The notes beneath the pieces are model-generated. The model was not told the DNA's origin and did no database searches. It saw nothing but the letters and a program-made list of their open reading frames with translations. From the NCBI GenBank assembly GCA_050304135.1, contig JBNLDC010000078.1, forward strand, positions 1 through 64,000: 64,000 bases of DNA, given 5' to 3'. This document shows positions 1 through 8,029 of this stretch, piece after piece (within the stretch, counting starts at the first letter, position 1; the number at the start of each line of letters is the position of its first letter). A program made the translations under genes and the position numbers. Origin of the DNA: JAFGNB01 sp050304135. GTDB lineage: Bacteria; Fibrobacterota; Chitinivibrionia; Chitinivibrionales; Chitinispirillaceae.

Positions 1-1852
1 ATCAACTTCAAGTACCATAGAACTCTCCTGGTCAACGGTCAGCAGCGCACAGATGTTCTATATCTATCGGGGAACTACCACTACCTCGTTGGTCCTCACA
101 GACAGCACCACACAAAACACATTTTCCGATGTGCCTCCGGAATACACTAAATATTATTACCATCTGACAATGCGTATTTCGGGAGAAGTGACCGCTCCGG
201 GCAATATTGTTTCAGCAACCAGATTACGTGCGACTCCGACAGGTTTCACCATCACCGAGCTGCCTGACGGCTGTCTGATGACCTGGAACAGCTACCCCGG
301 TGCAGACCGTTACCGTTTGTCACGCTCAACCTCATCATCGGGAACCTCGACGTACCAGGAGATCACCGATACGTTTTACATGGATGTCAATACGACCACT
401 ACGCGGTATTACTACAAGGTAGCGGCACTGCTCGGATCCATCGCAACCCCCTACACTGCCACTATACGAGGCGGGAAACTCCAGCTACCGTTGACGCCGG
501 GATCCATATCGGCGGTGGGAACCACCGAAGGAATCAGCCTTTCCTGGAACATGTCAACCAGCAGTTCCATCCCGACGGGATTTATTATTACCAGATCTAC
601 CGGATCAACCGGCAACCCCGCTATTCTCGACTCCACCACCGAGATGAGCTATTTTGATCCGGTTCCGGATACCGCCAGATATTATTACCAGATAGCGGCA
701 TACAACAGTGTTGGAACCGGTACATTCAGTAATTCTTATGGGGCCCGACGTCAGACACCCTCGTATCCGTCATCAATCACCGCAACACAGGGTACCTATG
801 CGAGTAAAATTGTTATATCCTGGCAAAGTGTTCCCGGAGTATCCGGCTACCGGTGTTACCGGTCAACCTCTAAAACCGGTACCTACAGCCTGATTGCCAC
901 AACTGCAGACACGGTGGTTGTCGATACTTCGGTAATTTCGAACCTGGTTTGCTATTATAAGATATCTTCCTTTAAAGACTCTATTGCCGGCGCCATGAGT
1001 TCTTACAAGTCAGGAGTGCGCCTCGGACCACCGGCATCCATTGCCATAACTTCGCTGCAGACCGGAGTACGATTAAGCTGGCCAGCGCTGTCGGTTCCGG
1101 TCACTCGATACTATTTTTACCGTTCAGGCAGTCCCACCGGAACATTCATGAAAATTGACAGCGCCATTGGAACCGCCACCACCTGGCTTGATACCACCGT
1201 ACCGGAAGGCAACAACTACTATCGGATATCGGCCCGGAATCTGGAAGAGACTCCGCCTGGTCCGGTTTCAGCTGCAGGCCACCTGCAGTTTCCCTCCGTC
1301 CCAACGGCCATCTCAGCAACAAAGGGAACAGAAACCAATGTGATTGCCATAACCTGGACCGGTGCCTCCGGTGCAGCAGGTTACCGACTCTACCGCAGTA
1401 CCTTCTATGGTGCCGACTCGGGCCTGGTACTTCGCGCAACAGTAACAGGCACGTCGCTCTATGATACGGTCACCACCGACTCCATGTACTTCTACCGTGT
1501 AAAAGCTTTCAACAACGGCGGGGAAAGTGCCTTATCCAGCAGTTTCGCCGGAGGGTTCCGTCAACCGTCTACAGCACCCGGAGCTCCTTCCAATGTTGCA
1601 ACTGAGCCGGTAAACAATAATGTACGTATTACCTGGGATCCTCCCTCATCAAAAACCGGGTATACCGGTTTCAAAATCTACCGGTCACTGAACCAGAACG
1701 GCAGTGATTCGACGGTTTTCCAGACAAGCGAACCCGTATATGATGATCTTCCTCCCTTGAGTTTCCCGACAGAATACTGGTACCGCATCACGGCGGTGAA
1801 TCAGGAGGGTGAAAGCGATTTTTCTGAAACGGTGGCAGGAGCTCGGGAGTAA
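1..1852 (+). CDS. Fibronectin type III repeat protein, 5' end cut by window
   Basis: The reading frame is open from base 2, so the gene begins before the window; the ATG at 53 lies inside a domain and is not the start. About seven Ig-like units of 85-95 residues follow one another. Each has a core Trp (SWNM, SWQS, TWTG, TWDP), a 'GYRLYRS'-like strand and a 'YYYKVAA'-like last strand, typical of FnIII. It is rich in Ser and Thr and has no catalytic motif, which suggests the C-terminal part of a secreted adhesive or spacer protein. It stops right after the last domain (ends GARE) with no sorting module. The FnIII fold is well supported; the whole protein's role cannot be judged from this part. 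Confidence 0.85.
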   Translation, partial: STSSTIELSWSTVSSAQMFYIYRGTTTTSLVLTDSTTQNTFSDVPPEYTKYYYHLTMRISGEVTAPGNIVSATRLRATPTGFTITELPDGCLMTWNSYPGADRYRLSRSTSSSGTSTYQEITDTFYMDVNTTTTRYYYKVAALLGSIATPYTATIRGGKLQLPLTPGSISAVGTTEGISLSWNMSTSSSIPTGFIITRSTGSTGNPAILDSTTEMSYFDPVPDTARYYYQIAAYNSVGTGTFSNSYGARRQTPSYPSSITATQGTYASKIVISWQSVPGVSGYRCYRSTSKTGTYSLIATTADTVVVDTSVISNLVCYYKISSFKDSIAGAMSSYKSGVRLGPPASIAITSLQTGVRLSWPALSVPVTRYYFYRSGSPTGTFMKIDSAIGTATTWLDTTVPEGNNYYRISARNLEETPPGPVSAAGHLQFPSVPTAISATKGTETNVIAITWTGASGAAGYRLYRSTFYGADSGLVLRATVTGTSLYDTVTTDSMYFYRVKAFNNGGESALSSSFAGGFRQPSTAPGAPSNVATEPVNNNVRITWDPPSSKTGYTGFKIYRSLNQNGSDSTVFQTSEPVYDDLPPLSFPTEYWYRITAVNQEGESDFSETVAGARE

Positions 1853-1869
1853 GAGGCAGGATTTTAAAC

Positions 1870-2259
1870 ATGAATTACCTCTATATTTTTTTCGGTGGCG
1901 GCCTTGGGGCCGTCAGCCGTTTTTTTGTCGCCTCTCTCATTAACCAGAAGGTCGGCACGCTATTCCCCATCGGAACCTTTTCCGTGAATGTCATCGGGTC
2001 GTTTGTAATGGGGTTTCTTTTTTACCTTTTCCAGAACATTACCGTTTCCATTGAGACAAGAGCGTTTCTCACCATCGGATTTCTCGGGGGATTCACCACG
2101 TTCTCCTCGTATTCAATCGAAACGGTCAACCTGCTCCGGGACGGAGAATACCGGTTATTCCTCTGCAACCTCGTTTTCACTAATGTCACGTGTCTGCTCG
2201 TCACTATTTCCGGATTGTACAGTGCACGACTGCTCACCAGACTTATCAGGCAGGTATAA
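1870..2259 (+). CDS. crcB: Fluoride exporter CrcB/FluC
   Basis: 129 residues, normal length for FluC, the small dual-topology fluoride channel of the inner membrane. Four hydrophobic segments are visible with the family motifs GGGLGAVSRF near the N-terminus, GTFSVNVIGSF near residue 37 and GFLGGFTTFSSY near residue 70; the last holds the Phe and Thr/Ser residues that line the pore in characterised members. It starts 17 bases after the FnIII gene and ends one base before the DUF190 gene, so it probably forms a two-gene unit with it. No fluoride riboswitch fits in the short upstream gap. The family assignment is secure; export of fluoride is inferred from the family. Confidence 0.95.
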   Translation: MNYLYIFFGGGLGAVSRFFVASLINQKVGTLFPIGTFSVNVIGSFVMGFLFYLFQNITVSIETRAFLTIGFLGGFTTFSSYSIETVNLLRDGEYRLFLCNLVFTNVTCLLVTISGLYSARLLTRLIRQV

Positions 2260-2260
2260 C

Positions 2261-2593
2261 ATGAAATCAACCGAAGACTCAATACTGTTGAGAATCCTCA
2301 TAGGGGAAAAAGACAAGCTGCACGGGAAACCGCTCTATGAGAGTATCGTCATGAAAGCACGGGAGTTGCACCTTGCAGGGGCGACCGTGGTTCGGGGCAT
2401 ACTGGGTTTCGGTGCCGACAGCAGGCTGCACAGTGCGAAACTGCTGGAGCTCTCGCAGGATCTTCCGATGATCATTGAGATAGTGGATTCCCAGGAAAAT
2501 ATCGACAAACTGCTGCCGTTTATCGACGAACATGTGGTGGAGGGGATGGTGACAATGGAGAAGGTGAAAGTACTCAGGTACCGGCACGGGTAA
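2261..2593 (+). CDS. DUF190 family protein, CrcB partner
   Basis: 110 residues from an ATG one base after the crcB stop codon. Upstream in-frame starts lie inside crcB and were rejected. The sequence has the DUF190 pattern: an ILIGEKDK strand, then a helix HGKPLYESIVMKARE, then AGATVVRGILGFGADSRLH, and a closing VKVLRY strand. The fold is PII/GlnB-like, but no nucleotide-binding role is shown. DUF190 genes are often found beside crcB, and the one-base spacing here suggests translational coupling, so a role in fluoride resistance is a fair inference from context. Confidence 0.9.
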   Translation: MKSTEDSILLRILIGEKDKLHGKPLYESIVMKARELHLAGATVVRGILGFGADSRLHSAKLLELSQDLPMIIEIVDSQENIDKLLPFIDEHVVEGMVTMEKVKVLRYRHG

Positions 2594-2713
2594 CTGTTAC
2601 TAAAAGAATAGATAGTCCGGAATCGATTACCCATTTCATGCCTTCCCTCCTTTTTTTAGGTGAATGATTGTTCCGGTATAAAAAACACAACGGCCAATGG
2701 AGTTATATATAAT

Positions 2714-2753
2714 ACGGGTGGCAGGGGGGGGGATCCCCCCCCTGCACACCCGT
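2714..2753. repeat. 40-bp inverted repeat with G9/C8 tracts
   Basis: The arms are ACGGGTG (2714-2720) and CACCCGT (2747-2753), continued by GCA plus nine G, a central AT, then eight C plus TGC. Only one base (2746) and one extra G are unpaired. It would form a very stable hairpin in the leader of the TIR-TPR mRNA. If translation began at the in-frame ATG at 2697 instead of 2793, the tract would be read as codons. Confidence 0.85.
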
Positions 2754-2792
2754 CGTACCCGTTACCGTCTGTCGGAACGTATATTTCCTTCC

Positions 2793-4358
2793 ATGACCCC
2801 CGATCATCGCATATTCCTCAGTTTCGCCAAATCAGATGCCGAAACAGCCGCCCGCATCCGTGCAGATCTCACGGCACAGGGGTTTGAAGTCTGGGAATAC
2901 GCCACAAGCTGGAAAAAGGAAGACCTCCGGCTTACCATCCCTGAACCCTGCGCGGAGCTTATTCAACGCGCCTCATGGTTCATTCCGATCGTCAGCGCGG
3001 CAAGCGTCAATCCGTCAAGCGGCAGATATATGGTAATGGAGATCGAGTATGCTTCGGATCTTGGTCTTATCAAACAGAACAGGGTACTGCCATTGCTCCT
3101 CACCGCTTCGAAACCGAAGAAATGGCTTAAACCATTCGATCAGCTCATGCCGCTGGGAGTAATTAAGATCGATCCTGCGGATGATCGCGATTACCTGCAG
3201 AAAATCGCCCGGCTCTGCAGGCAGATGAATATTGTCTACCGCCCGATTATTAAATATCGCCCATGGCTTCCCTTCTGGAAGGGATTTGTCGACGAGGTAA
3301 CCGGCATACGGAAACAGTATCCCGATGCATGGAATCTGATGCCGGTACTTACGGAATTCGATCGCTGCTGCGGACGGAAAGAGTGGCATCGAGCCCGGGA
3401 ACTTATTTCGTTCTATAACGACTCTGTTTCGTATTTAGCCGGAGGTGATCCCGAAACACCGCAATCACTTTTGGCGCAGGCTTACAGTGATTGTATCACC
3501 AATCATCCGGAATCAGCGGAACGCCTGCTCAAACAGGCTGCGGAAGCACTCCCGGATTTCGCCTCGATCCACGGAACGGTTGCGCGCCTGCACCTTCTTC
3601 GCAAAGAGCCGTATCAGGCACGGGAGCATCTGGTTGCGGCACTTGCCCGCTGCAGTGCCGAAACGCTGCGGGAGCGGATGTACTACCTCAACCCGATGGT
3701 TGAACTGGGAGAACCAATTCCCGAAGATGACCGTTCCCTGGTGCTCACCACCGATGTAAACGACTGGGAAGACGATGAGCGGATGGCTGTTTACGGTGTA
3801 CGCTCCAACGTTCTTTACCAGACAGCCCGTTACAAAGCGGCGATAGATCTTCTGGATACTGCCCGCAGTGCAGGCCTCCACAGCACCACTACGGTACTCT
3901 ATGCTCACCGCTCATGGTTGAAGCTTGAACACCACAACGAGGCTGAACAGGTACTCATCAGAGCGATTGGAGAATCCGGTTCCAACACCAACCTCGATAG
4001 TGCAGAACTCAATTTCCAGCTTGCGGAATTTTATCTTTCCATTGATCAGGTCGGGAAAATGCTGACCATCTACGAAAAGGTACTTACGGCACCGGAAACC
4101 GTTACCAGGAAATTTGCCGTACGGTATGCCCGTATTCTCAGGGAACTCGGCGATGAGAAGCGGACACGCACCGAATGCCTGCAGATGCTCGGTGGCAGGT
4201 TTCCCCTGCCCTCCACCTATGAGGATTTTTACTATGACGGATTCGCCAACTACCTGCTCGGCAACAATGAACGTGCCAAATACGATTTTGAGCGGTCGCG
4301 CCAGTTTGACACCTGGTATCCGCGAGTCAGGGAACCAGCCTGCCACATACCGATCTGA
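2793..4358 (+). CDS. TIR-domain protein with C-terminal TPR repeats
   Basis: 521 residues from ATG 2793. Residues 1-130 look like a TIR domain: HRIFLSFAKSDAETA strand and helix, GFEVWEY, a helix ending in ASWFIPIVSAASVNPSSGRYMVMEIEYA (the acidic pair could hold the usual NADase Glu), and RVLPLLL. From about residue 200 to the end are alpha-helical TPR-like repeats. TIR-TPR proteins appear both in signalling and in anti-phage systems, and no partner gene adjoins this one. The start is chosen because the TIR fold begins directly after it; no good ribosome site is seen at 2793 or at the alternative ATG 2697. Catalytic activity is unproven. Confidence 0.75.
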   Translation: MTPDHRIFLSFAKSDAETAARIRADLTAQGFEVWEYATSWKKEDLRLTIPEPCAELIQRASWFIPIVSAASVNPSSGRYMVMEIEYASDLGLIKQNRVLPLLLTASKPKKWLKPFDQLMPLGVIKIDPADDRDYLQKIARLCRQMNIVYRPIIKYRPWLPFWKGFVDEVTGIRKQYPDAWNLMPVLTEFDRCCGRKEWHRARELISFYNDSVSYLAGGDPETPQSLLAQAYSDCITNHPESAERLLKQAAEALPDFASIHGTVARLHLLRKEPYQAREHLVAALARCSAETLRERMYYLNPMVELGEPIPEDDRSLVLTTDVNDWEDDERMAVYGVRSNVLYQTARYKAAIDLLDTARSAGLHSTTTVLYAHRSWLKLEHHNEAEQVLIRAIGESGSNTNLDSAELNFQLAEFYLSIDQVGKMLTIYEKVLTAPETVTRKFAVRYARILRELGDEKRTRTECLQMLGGRFPLPSTYEDFYYDGFANYLLGNNERAKYDFERSRQFDTWYPRVREPACHIPI

Positions 4359-4448
4359 TTTCACGTTTACGATTTCCGTTGTATTTTCTAACTGCCCCGG
4401 GTACACTTACAGTACACCCATCAGCACACCTACAAGGACGCCGTTTTT

Positions 4449-5735
4449 ATGAATGTAGCATCTCCTGCGGATATTTTCTCCACACAATTTTTTGCCGATT
4501 TTCCCGATCTGTTTGTTATCCTGGATAACAACGGTTTGATCACCTATGCCAACAATGCCTGGCGGAAAATAACCGGTAATGATCCGGCGACCCTTCCCGG
4601 CACCTCATTGTATAACCTTCTGCATGAAAACGATCGCGATGATTTTTCGGCACAGCTCGAATCCATCCGTACTGAACACACGGGTCGTCGATTCACCCTG
4701 CAGCTTTCGACCGGTGATCAGGATATCATCTGGTGCTCCTGCTACCTTTACTTTCACGGTGACACGTCCCGGCATTACCTCATGCTCGAAAACATCACTG
4801 ATCAGGTGATTGCGGCGGAACGGATGATTCAACGTGAGGAACGGCTTAAGATTCTGGTTGACAACGTCAACGAATACCTCTACTCGGTACAGTTCCGCGA
4901 CGGGATGTTCATTGATACCTTTCACAACCGTCAGTGCGAAAAAATCACCGGATACACAGCCATCGAATTCACCCTCAACCGCGATCTCTGGTACACGATG
5001 ATCCACAAGGACGACCGCAAACTGGTGACCGACAATCTCGAGGCGATCAAATCGACAAAAAAATCGTTCTATATTGAACATCGCATTATCCACAAGTCGG
5101 GCGAGGTGCGCTGGATCAGCAACTCCTGTGTTGCAGTTATCAACGATTTCGAGAAGAAATACCAGTACATCGGTTTCATCCTCGATATTACCGACAAGAA
5201 ACTGCGTGAACGGGAACTGATCAATCATGCGACCTACGACGCACTTACCGGCATCTACAACCGACGTGCCGGCATCAAGGCACTTGAACGGAGCCTGCGT
5301 CAGTCAATCAGGGCGAATTCCCCGTGCACCATCTGTTATTTCGACATCAACAATCTCAAAGAGGTCAACGACCGGCTCGGACATTTTCATGGCGACGACA
5401 TGATCAAGACCGCGGTCATGATTGTGCAGCACGAGCTTCGGACCTCTGATGTTTTTACCCGGCTCGGCGGCGATGAGTTCCTGCTGATTTTTGAAAATAC
5501 CTCGCTTGAGGATGCACAAAGTATTGTCCACCGTATCATCAGCGCGATCATCGGGTTCAACGCGGATAAAAACCGACCCTACCGGCTCTACGTAAGCTAC
5601 GGCTTCTCTGAATATGCTCCACAGGAGGGAAGTGAGTTCATTTCCGCAGAGCAGCTGATTGAAGCGGCCGACAAGGAGATGTACTTTTACAAGGAGCGCA
5701 GTAAAAAACATTTTACCACCTCGCTTATCAGCTGA
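4449..5735 (+). CDS. PAS-PAS-GGDEF diguanylate cyclase
   Basis: 428 residues, no membrane segment. PAS 1 spans about 15-125 (FVILDNNGLITYANNAWRKITG) and PAS 2 about 135-255 (GYTAIEF, 'HKSGEVRWI', ending in DITDKK). The cyclase domain covers 262-425 with the intact signature RLGGDEF near residue 339, so c-di-GMP synthesis from two GTP is expected. RTSD lies exactly five residues upstream of GGDEF, fitting the RxxD product-inhibition site. The gene follows the TIR-TPR gene by 90 bases on the same strand; a weak AAGGAC precedes the ATG. A cytoplasmic sensor-regulated cyclase is well supported; the PAS ligands are unknown. Confidence 0.93.
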   Translation: MNVASPADIFSTQFFADFPDLFVILDNNGLITYANNAWRKITGNDPATLPGTSLYNLLHENDRDDFSAQLESIRTEHTGRRFTLQLSTGDQDIIWCSCYLYFHGDTSRHYLMLENITDQVIAAERMIQREERLKILVDNVNEYLYSVQFRDGMFIDTFHNRQCEKITGYTAIEFTLNRDLWYTMIHKDDRKLVTDNLEAIKSTKKSFYIEHRIIHKSGEVRWISNSCVAVINDFEKKYQYIGFILDITDKKLRERELINHATYDALTGIYNRRAGIKALERSLRQSIRANSPCTICYFDINNLKEVNDRLGHFHGDDMIKTAVMIVQHELRTSDVFTRLGGDEFLLIFENTSLEDAQSIVHRIISAIIGFNADKNRPYRLYVSYGFSEYAPQEGSEFISAEQLIEAADKEMYFYKERSKKHFTTSLIS

Positions 5736-5886
5736 CCACTCCCCTGCTCTCAACGGTACGATTGCCTCGCCCTGCTGGCGTTCGAATCATTATAAAACAG
5801 ACACATTCGAAGCTATAGGTGTCGACTGTGTAAATGACATAAAATGTTATAGAGAAGAAATTATCCCCGCGCCGCATATGACTGGA

Positions 5887-5922
5887 TTTGAGATGCGCCT
5901 GAAATTTCAGGCGCATCTCAAA
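5887..5922. terminator. Perfect 36-bp palindrome between convergent genes
   Basis: Arms of 18 bases, TTTGAGATGCGCCTGAAA and its exact complement, lie between the convergent diguanylate cyclase gene and the hydrolase gene. The A/T ends and position suit a bidirectional terminator, but there is no long T run on either side. Confidence 0.6.
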
Positions 5923-5957
5923 ATCAATCCGGTTGCAAAGATCGCGAGAAGGGCGGG

Positions 5958-7442
5958 TTACTGCATCATGAGACTGTTCTGCGCAACCTCCACTCGGTTA
6001 TCGTTGCAGAAAGTGCAGTTCGAGCCAAAGAAAAACTTGCGGTTGGCGGTATCGTTCATCAGGAAAACCCTGAACCACGCAGCGGCAGAGGAAAGCGAGA
6101 CACCGTCTGCTCCCTGATACACCCACCAGCCATGGTCAGATTCAAACTCATTGATGAAGAAGGCTGGCTGGTTTTTAACCGAGTTGAAGGTGTTTTTAAC
6201 ACCAGAACATTGAACCGTACCATCTTTCCCACCGCAGTAGAAAAGCATCGGAGTGTGAACGCCGGTGAGCTCTCTGGTGCCGCAGATTGTGGCGAGAGCC
6301 TTGTAGCGCGGGTCGGCTGCGGACATGCAGGTCGACATCCCACCAAACGAATGGCCAAGCTGGCCGATTTTTGACGTATCGAGACGATGGTAGTAGGGAC
6401 TTTCCGGATCCTCATTCTGATCTATTATCCAGTCCATAGCCACGAGCGTGGGGAGAGGTTCAGCGCCTGTAGCGGTGCTGAGTGGAGCCACCACGAAGAA
6501 ACCGTGTGAAGCAAGATGTTCTATTATCGGAAAATACTGTCCACACCACTGCTGGTTGCGATCGGTCACACAATCCGGGGGATTCTCTTCGGGGTTGTCC
6601 TTGTACCCGTTTGCCCAGATGAGGATCGGATGGAGATACCCGCTGGTTGCAAGGTTCTTGGGGTAGTACACATTCAGGCGTTTCTGTTTACCGTAGATTG
6701 GATCATCCGCAGTACCCGCCAGCGGACCTACGTCCTTTTCCGACGTCACCTCGAACGGCCCCTTTTTGGTAGGATCGGCCGTGGGCCATTCCTTGCCGGT
6801 GACTTCTGCATCAAGGGTAATATTCTGTTCCTGATTTTCCAGAGAGGTAAGTGTGATGGATTTTGTCTTGAAACCGGTTGCCGTGACTCTGAGGGTATCG
6901 ACAACAGCCGCCATTGCCGTCAGACCACTGCCACTGGAAATTGCCGATGTGGCAATACGTGAAGTAGTAACGTACTGCCCCCCGTTAAGAGCCATAGAGC
7001 GGAACGACACTTCCGATTTGCCGATTGCAGCTTTAATCACCAGAACGTTGGCGGTCCGGCAATGTTTTGCAATATCAAATCGGTATATCCCTGCGTCCGC
7101 GTTTATGGTCGCTTCCCGAGCAACAAGATTTCCCTGTAAATCAAACAGTTCAACTCTCATGGAAGATTGCGTGCGCAGCGCCAATTGTACCACATTGTTT
7201 TTTAATGAAATATCATTTGATTGCGGAACAATGGCAGGCAGTTTTTTCGCAGAGGTGGAATTGATAATGGAATATTTTCCGTCGGCACCAGTGGTATCTT
7301 TAATGTTCTGACGTACCAGCGATGCAATAGCACCTGAAATCGGGTTTCCATCGGAATTGGATACCACACCCTGCAGATTAACCGTTTGAGTACTTGCAGA
7401 AAAAACAGTAACTGCAATAATACAAAAAGCGTTTCTTAACAT
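5958..7442 (-). CDS. Secreted alpha/beta hydrolase with N-terminal Ig-like domains
   Basis: 494 residues. The ATG at 7442 is preferred to the GTG at 7454 because GGGGGGA precedes it and the protein then opens with a signal peptide (MLRNAFCIIAVTVFSASTQT). Residues 25-75 resemble a carboxypeptidase-regulatory-like repeat (LQGVVSNSDGNPISGA... DGKYSI). Residues 100-180 resemble a sorting-type module (VELFDLQGNLVARE). The C-terminal half is an alpha/beta hydrolase of the chlorophyllase/PET-hydrolase-like group: oxyanion region ILIWANGYKDN, nucleophile elbow GHSFGG, acid in GGKDGT and His in SDHGWW. An extracellular esterase or acyl hydrolase is likely; the substrate is unknown. Confidence 0.85.
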   Translation of the reverse strand: MLRNAFCIIAVTVFSASTQTVNLQGVVSNSDGNPISGAIASLVRQNIKDTTGADGKYSIINSTSAKKLPAIVPQSNDISLKNNVVQLALRTQSSMRVELFDLQGNLVAREATINADAGIYRFDIAKHCRTANVLVIKAAIGKSEVSFRSMALNGGQYVTTSRIATSAISSGSGLTAMAAVVDTLRVTATGFKTKSITLTSLENQEQNITLDAEVTGKEWPTADPTKKGPFEVTSEKDVGPLAGTADDPIYGKQKRLNVYYPKNLATSGYLHPILIWANGYKDNPEENPPDCVTDRNQQWCGQYFPIIEHLASHGFFVVAPLSTATGAEPLPTLVAMDWIIDQNEDPESPYYHRLDTSKIGQLGHSFGGMSTCMSAADPRYKALATICGTRELTGVHTPMLFYCGGKDGTVQCSGVKNTFNSVKNQPAFFINEFESDHGWWVYQGADGVSLSSAAAWFRVFLMNDTANRKFFFGSNCTFCNDNRVEVAQNSLMMQ

Positions 7443-8029
7443 AGTTCCCCCCACTGTTTAAGAATTGTAGTCATCACACAACCGAACTGCTGCTACCTGA
7501 AGATGATCAGGCCTGCAAATGCCGGATGAAGATCTGCATCAAACCATATTGATAATATATATGAATCAGGTTTAAAATGGTTATAAAGGTACTCAATGCT
7601 GCAGCATTGTCATTTTCACGCCTGCATCGCAGCGTATCCAGAACCTCCGCGGGCCGGTTCTATTTCACCGCAGTGTTGTGTAGTATAAAATCCTCTCCCC
7701 CCCTGCCGAGACAAATACTATTCATTGATAAAATAGGTGTCTTCAAGAGAAAAAAGCAAGGTTGAAGCGAAGTAGCCGGAATGGGGATATTCGAAACAGA
7801 AGGGTGCCGAAACGTTCGACTCACCGGTCAGCAAATCTCCTTTGGAGAATGTGCCCGTCAGTTCGTGGCATTCTGTGTGGATGGAACAAAACATCCAATG
7901 GTTCGATTCGATGAATTGAAAAAGAATTACGGGTACGCGTCGGTTCTTGAACGCGAGACGGTAGTAAGAAAAAAGGAGGCGCTGCGGTAAACAGCGCCTC
8001 CAGTTGAAAGGAATCAGTTGCCCGGAGTG
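7443..8029. other. Intergenic region, no convincing gene
   Basis: This 587-base stretch contains the terminator at 7969-8001. A 69-codon plus-strand frame at 7781-7990 runs into that terminator, with its stop codon in the hairpin loop, and matches no family I know. The part near 7443-7580 should hold the promoter of the hydrolase gene, but no clear boxes were found. Confidence 0.6.
7969..8001 (-). terminator. Rho-independent terminator of the flavin/Fe-S gene
   Basis: Read on the minus strand it is GGAGGCGCTG, loop TTTACCG, CAGCGCCTCC, then TTTTTTCTT. The stem is ten perfect base pairs, 28 bases after the stop codon of the oxidoreductase gene. Confidence 0.92.

Noticed and set aside
1853..1869. 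Fluoride riboswitch ahead of crcB
   Set aside because: The gap is only 17 bases and the crcB motif is not seen in the end of the upstream gene.
5776..5800. GTTCGAATC-like tRNA T-loop
   Set aside because: The flanking bases do not form a T stem, and no acceptor or anticodon arm fits around it.
7781..7990. 69-codon plus-strand frame
   Set aside because: It ends inside the loop of a clear minus-strand terminator and matches no known family; no good ribosome site.
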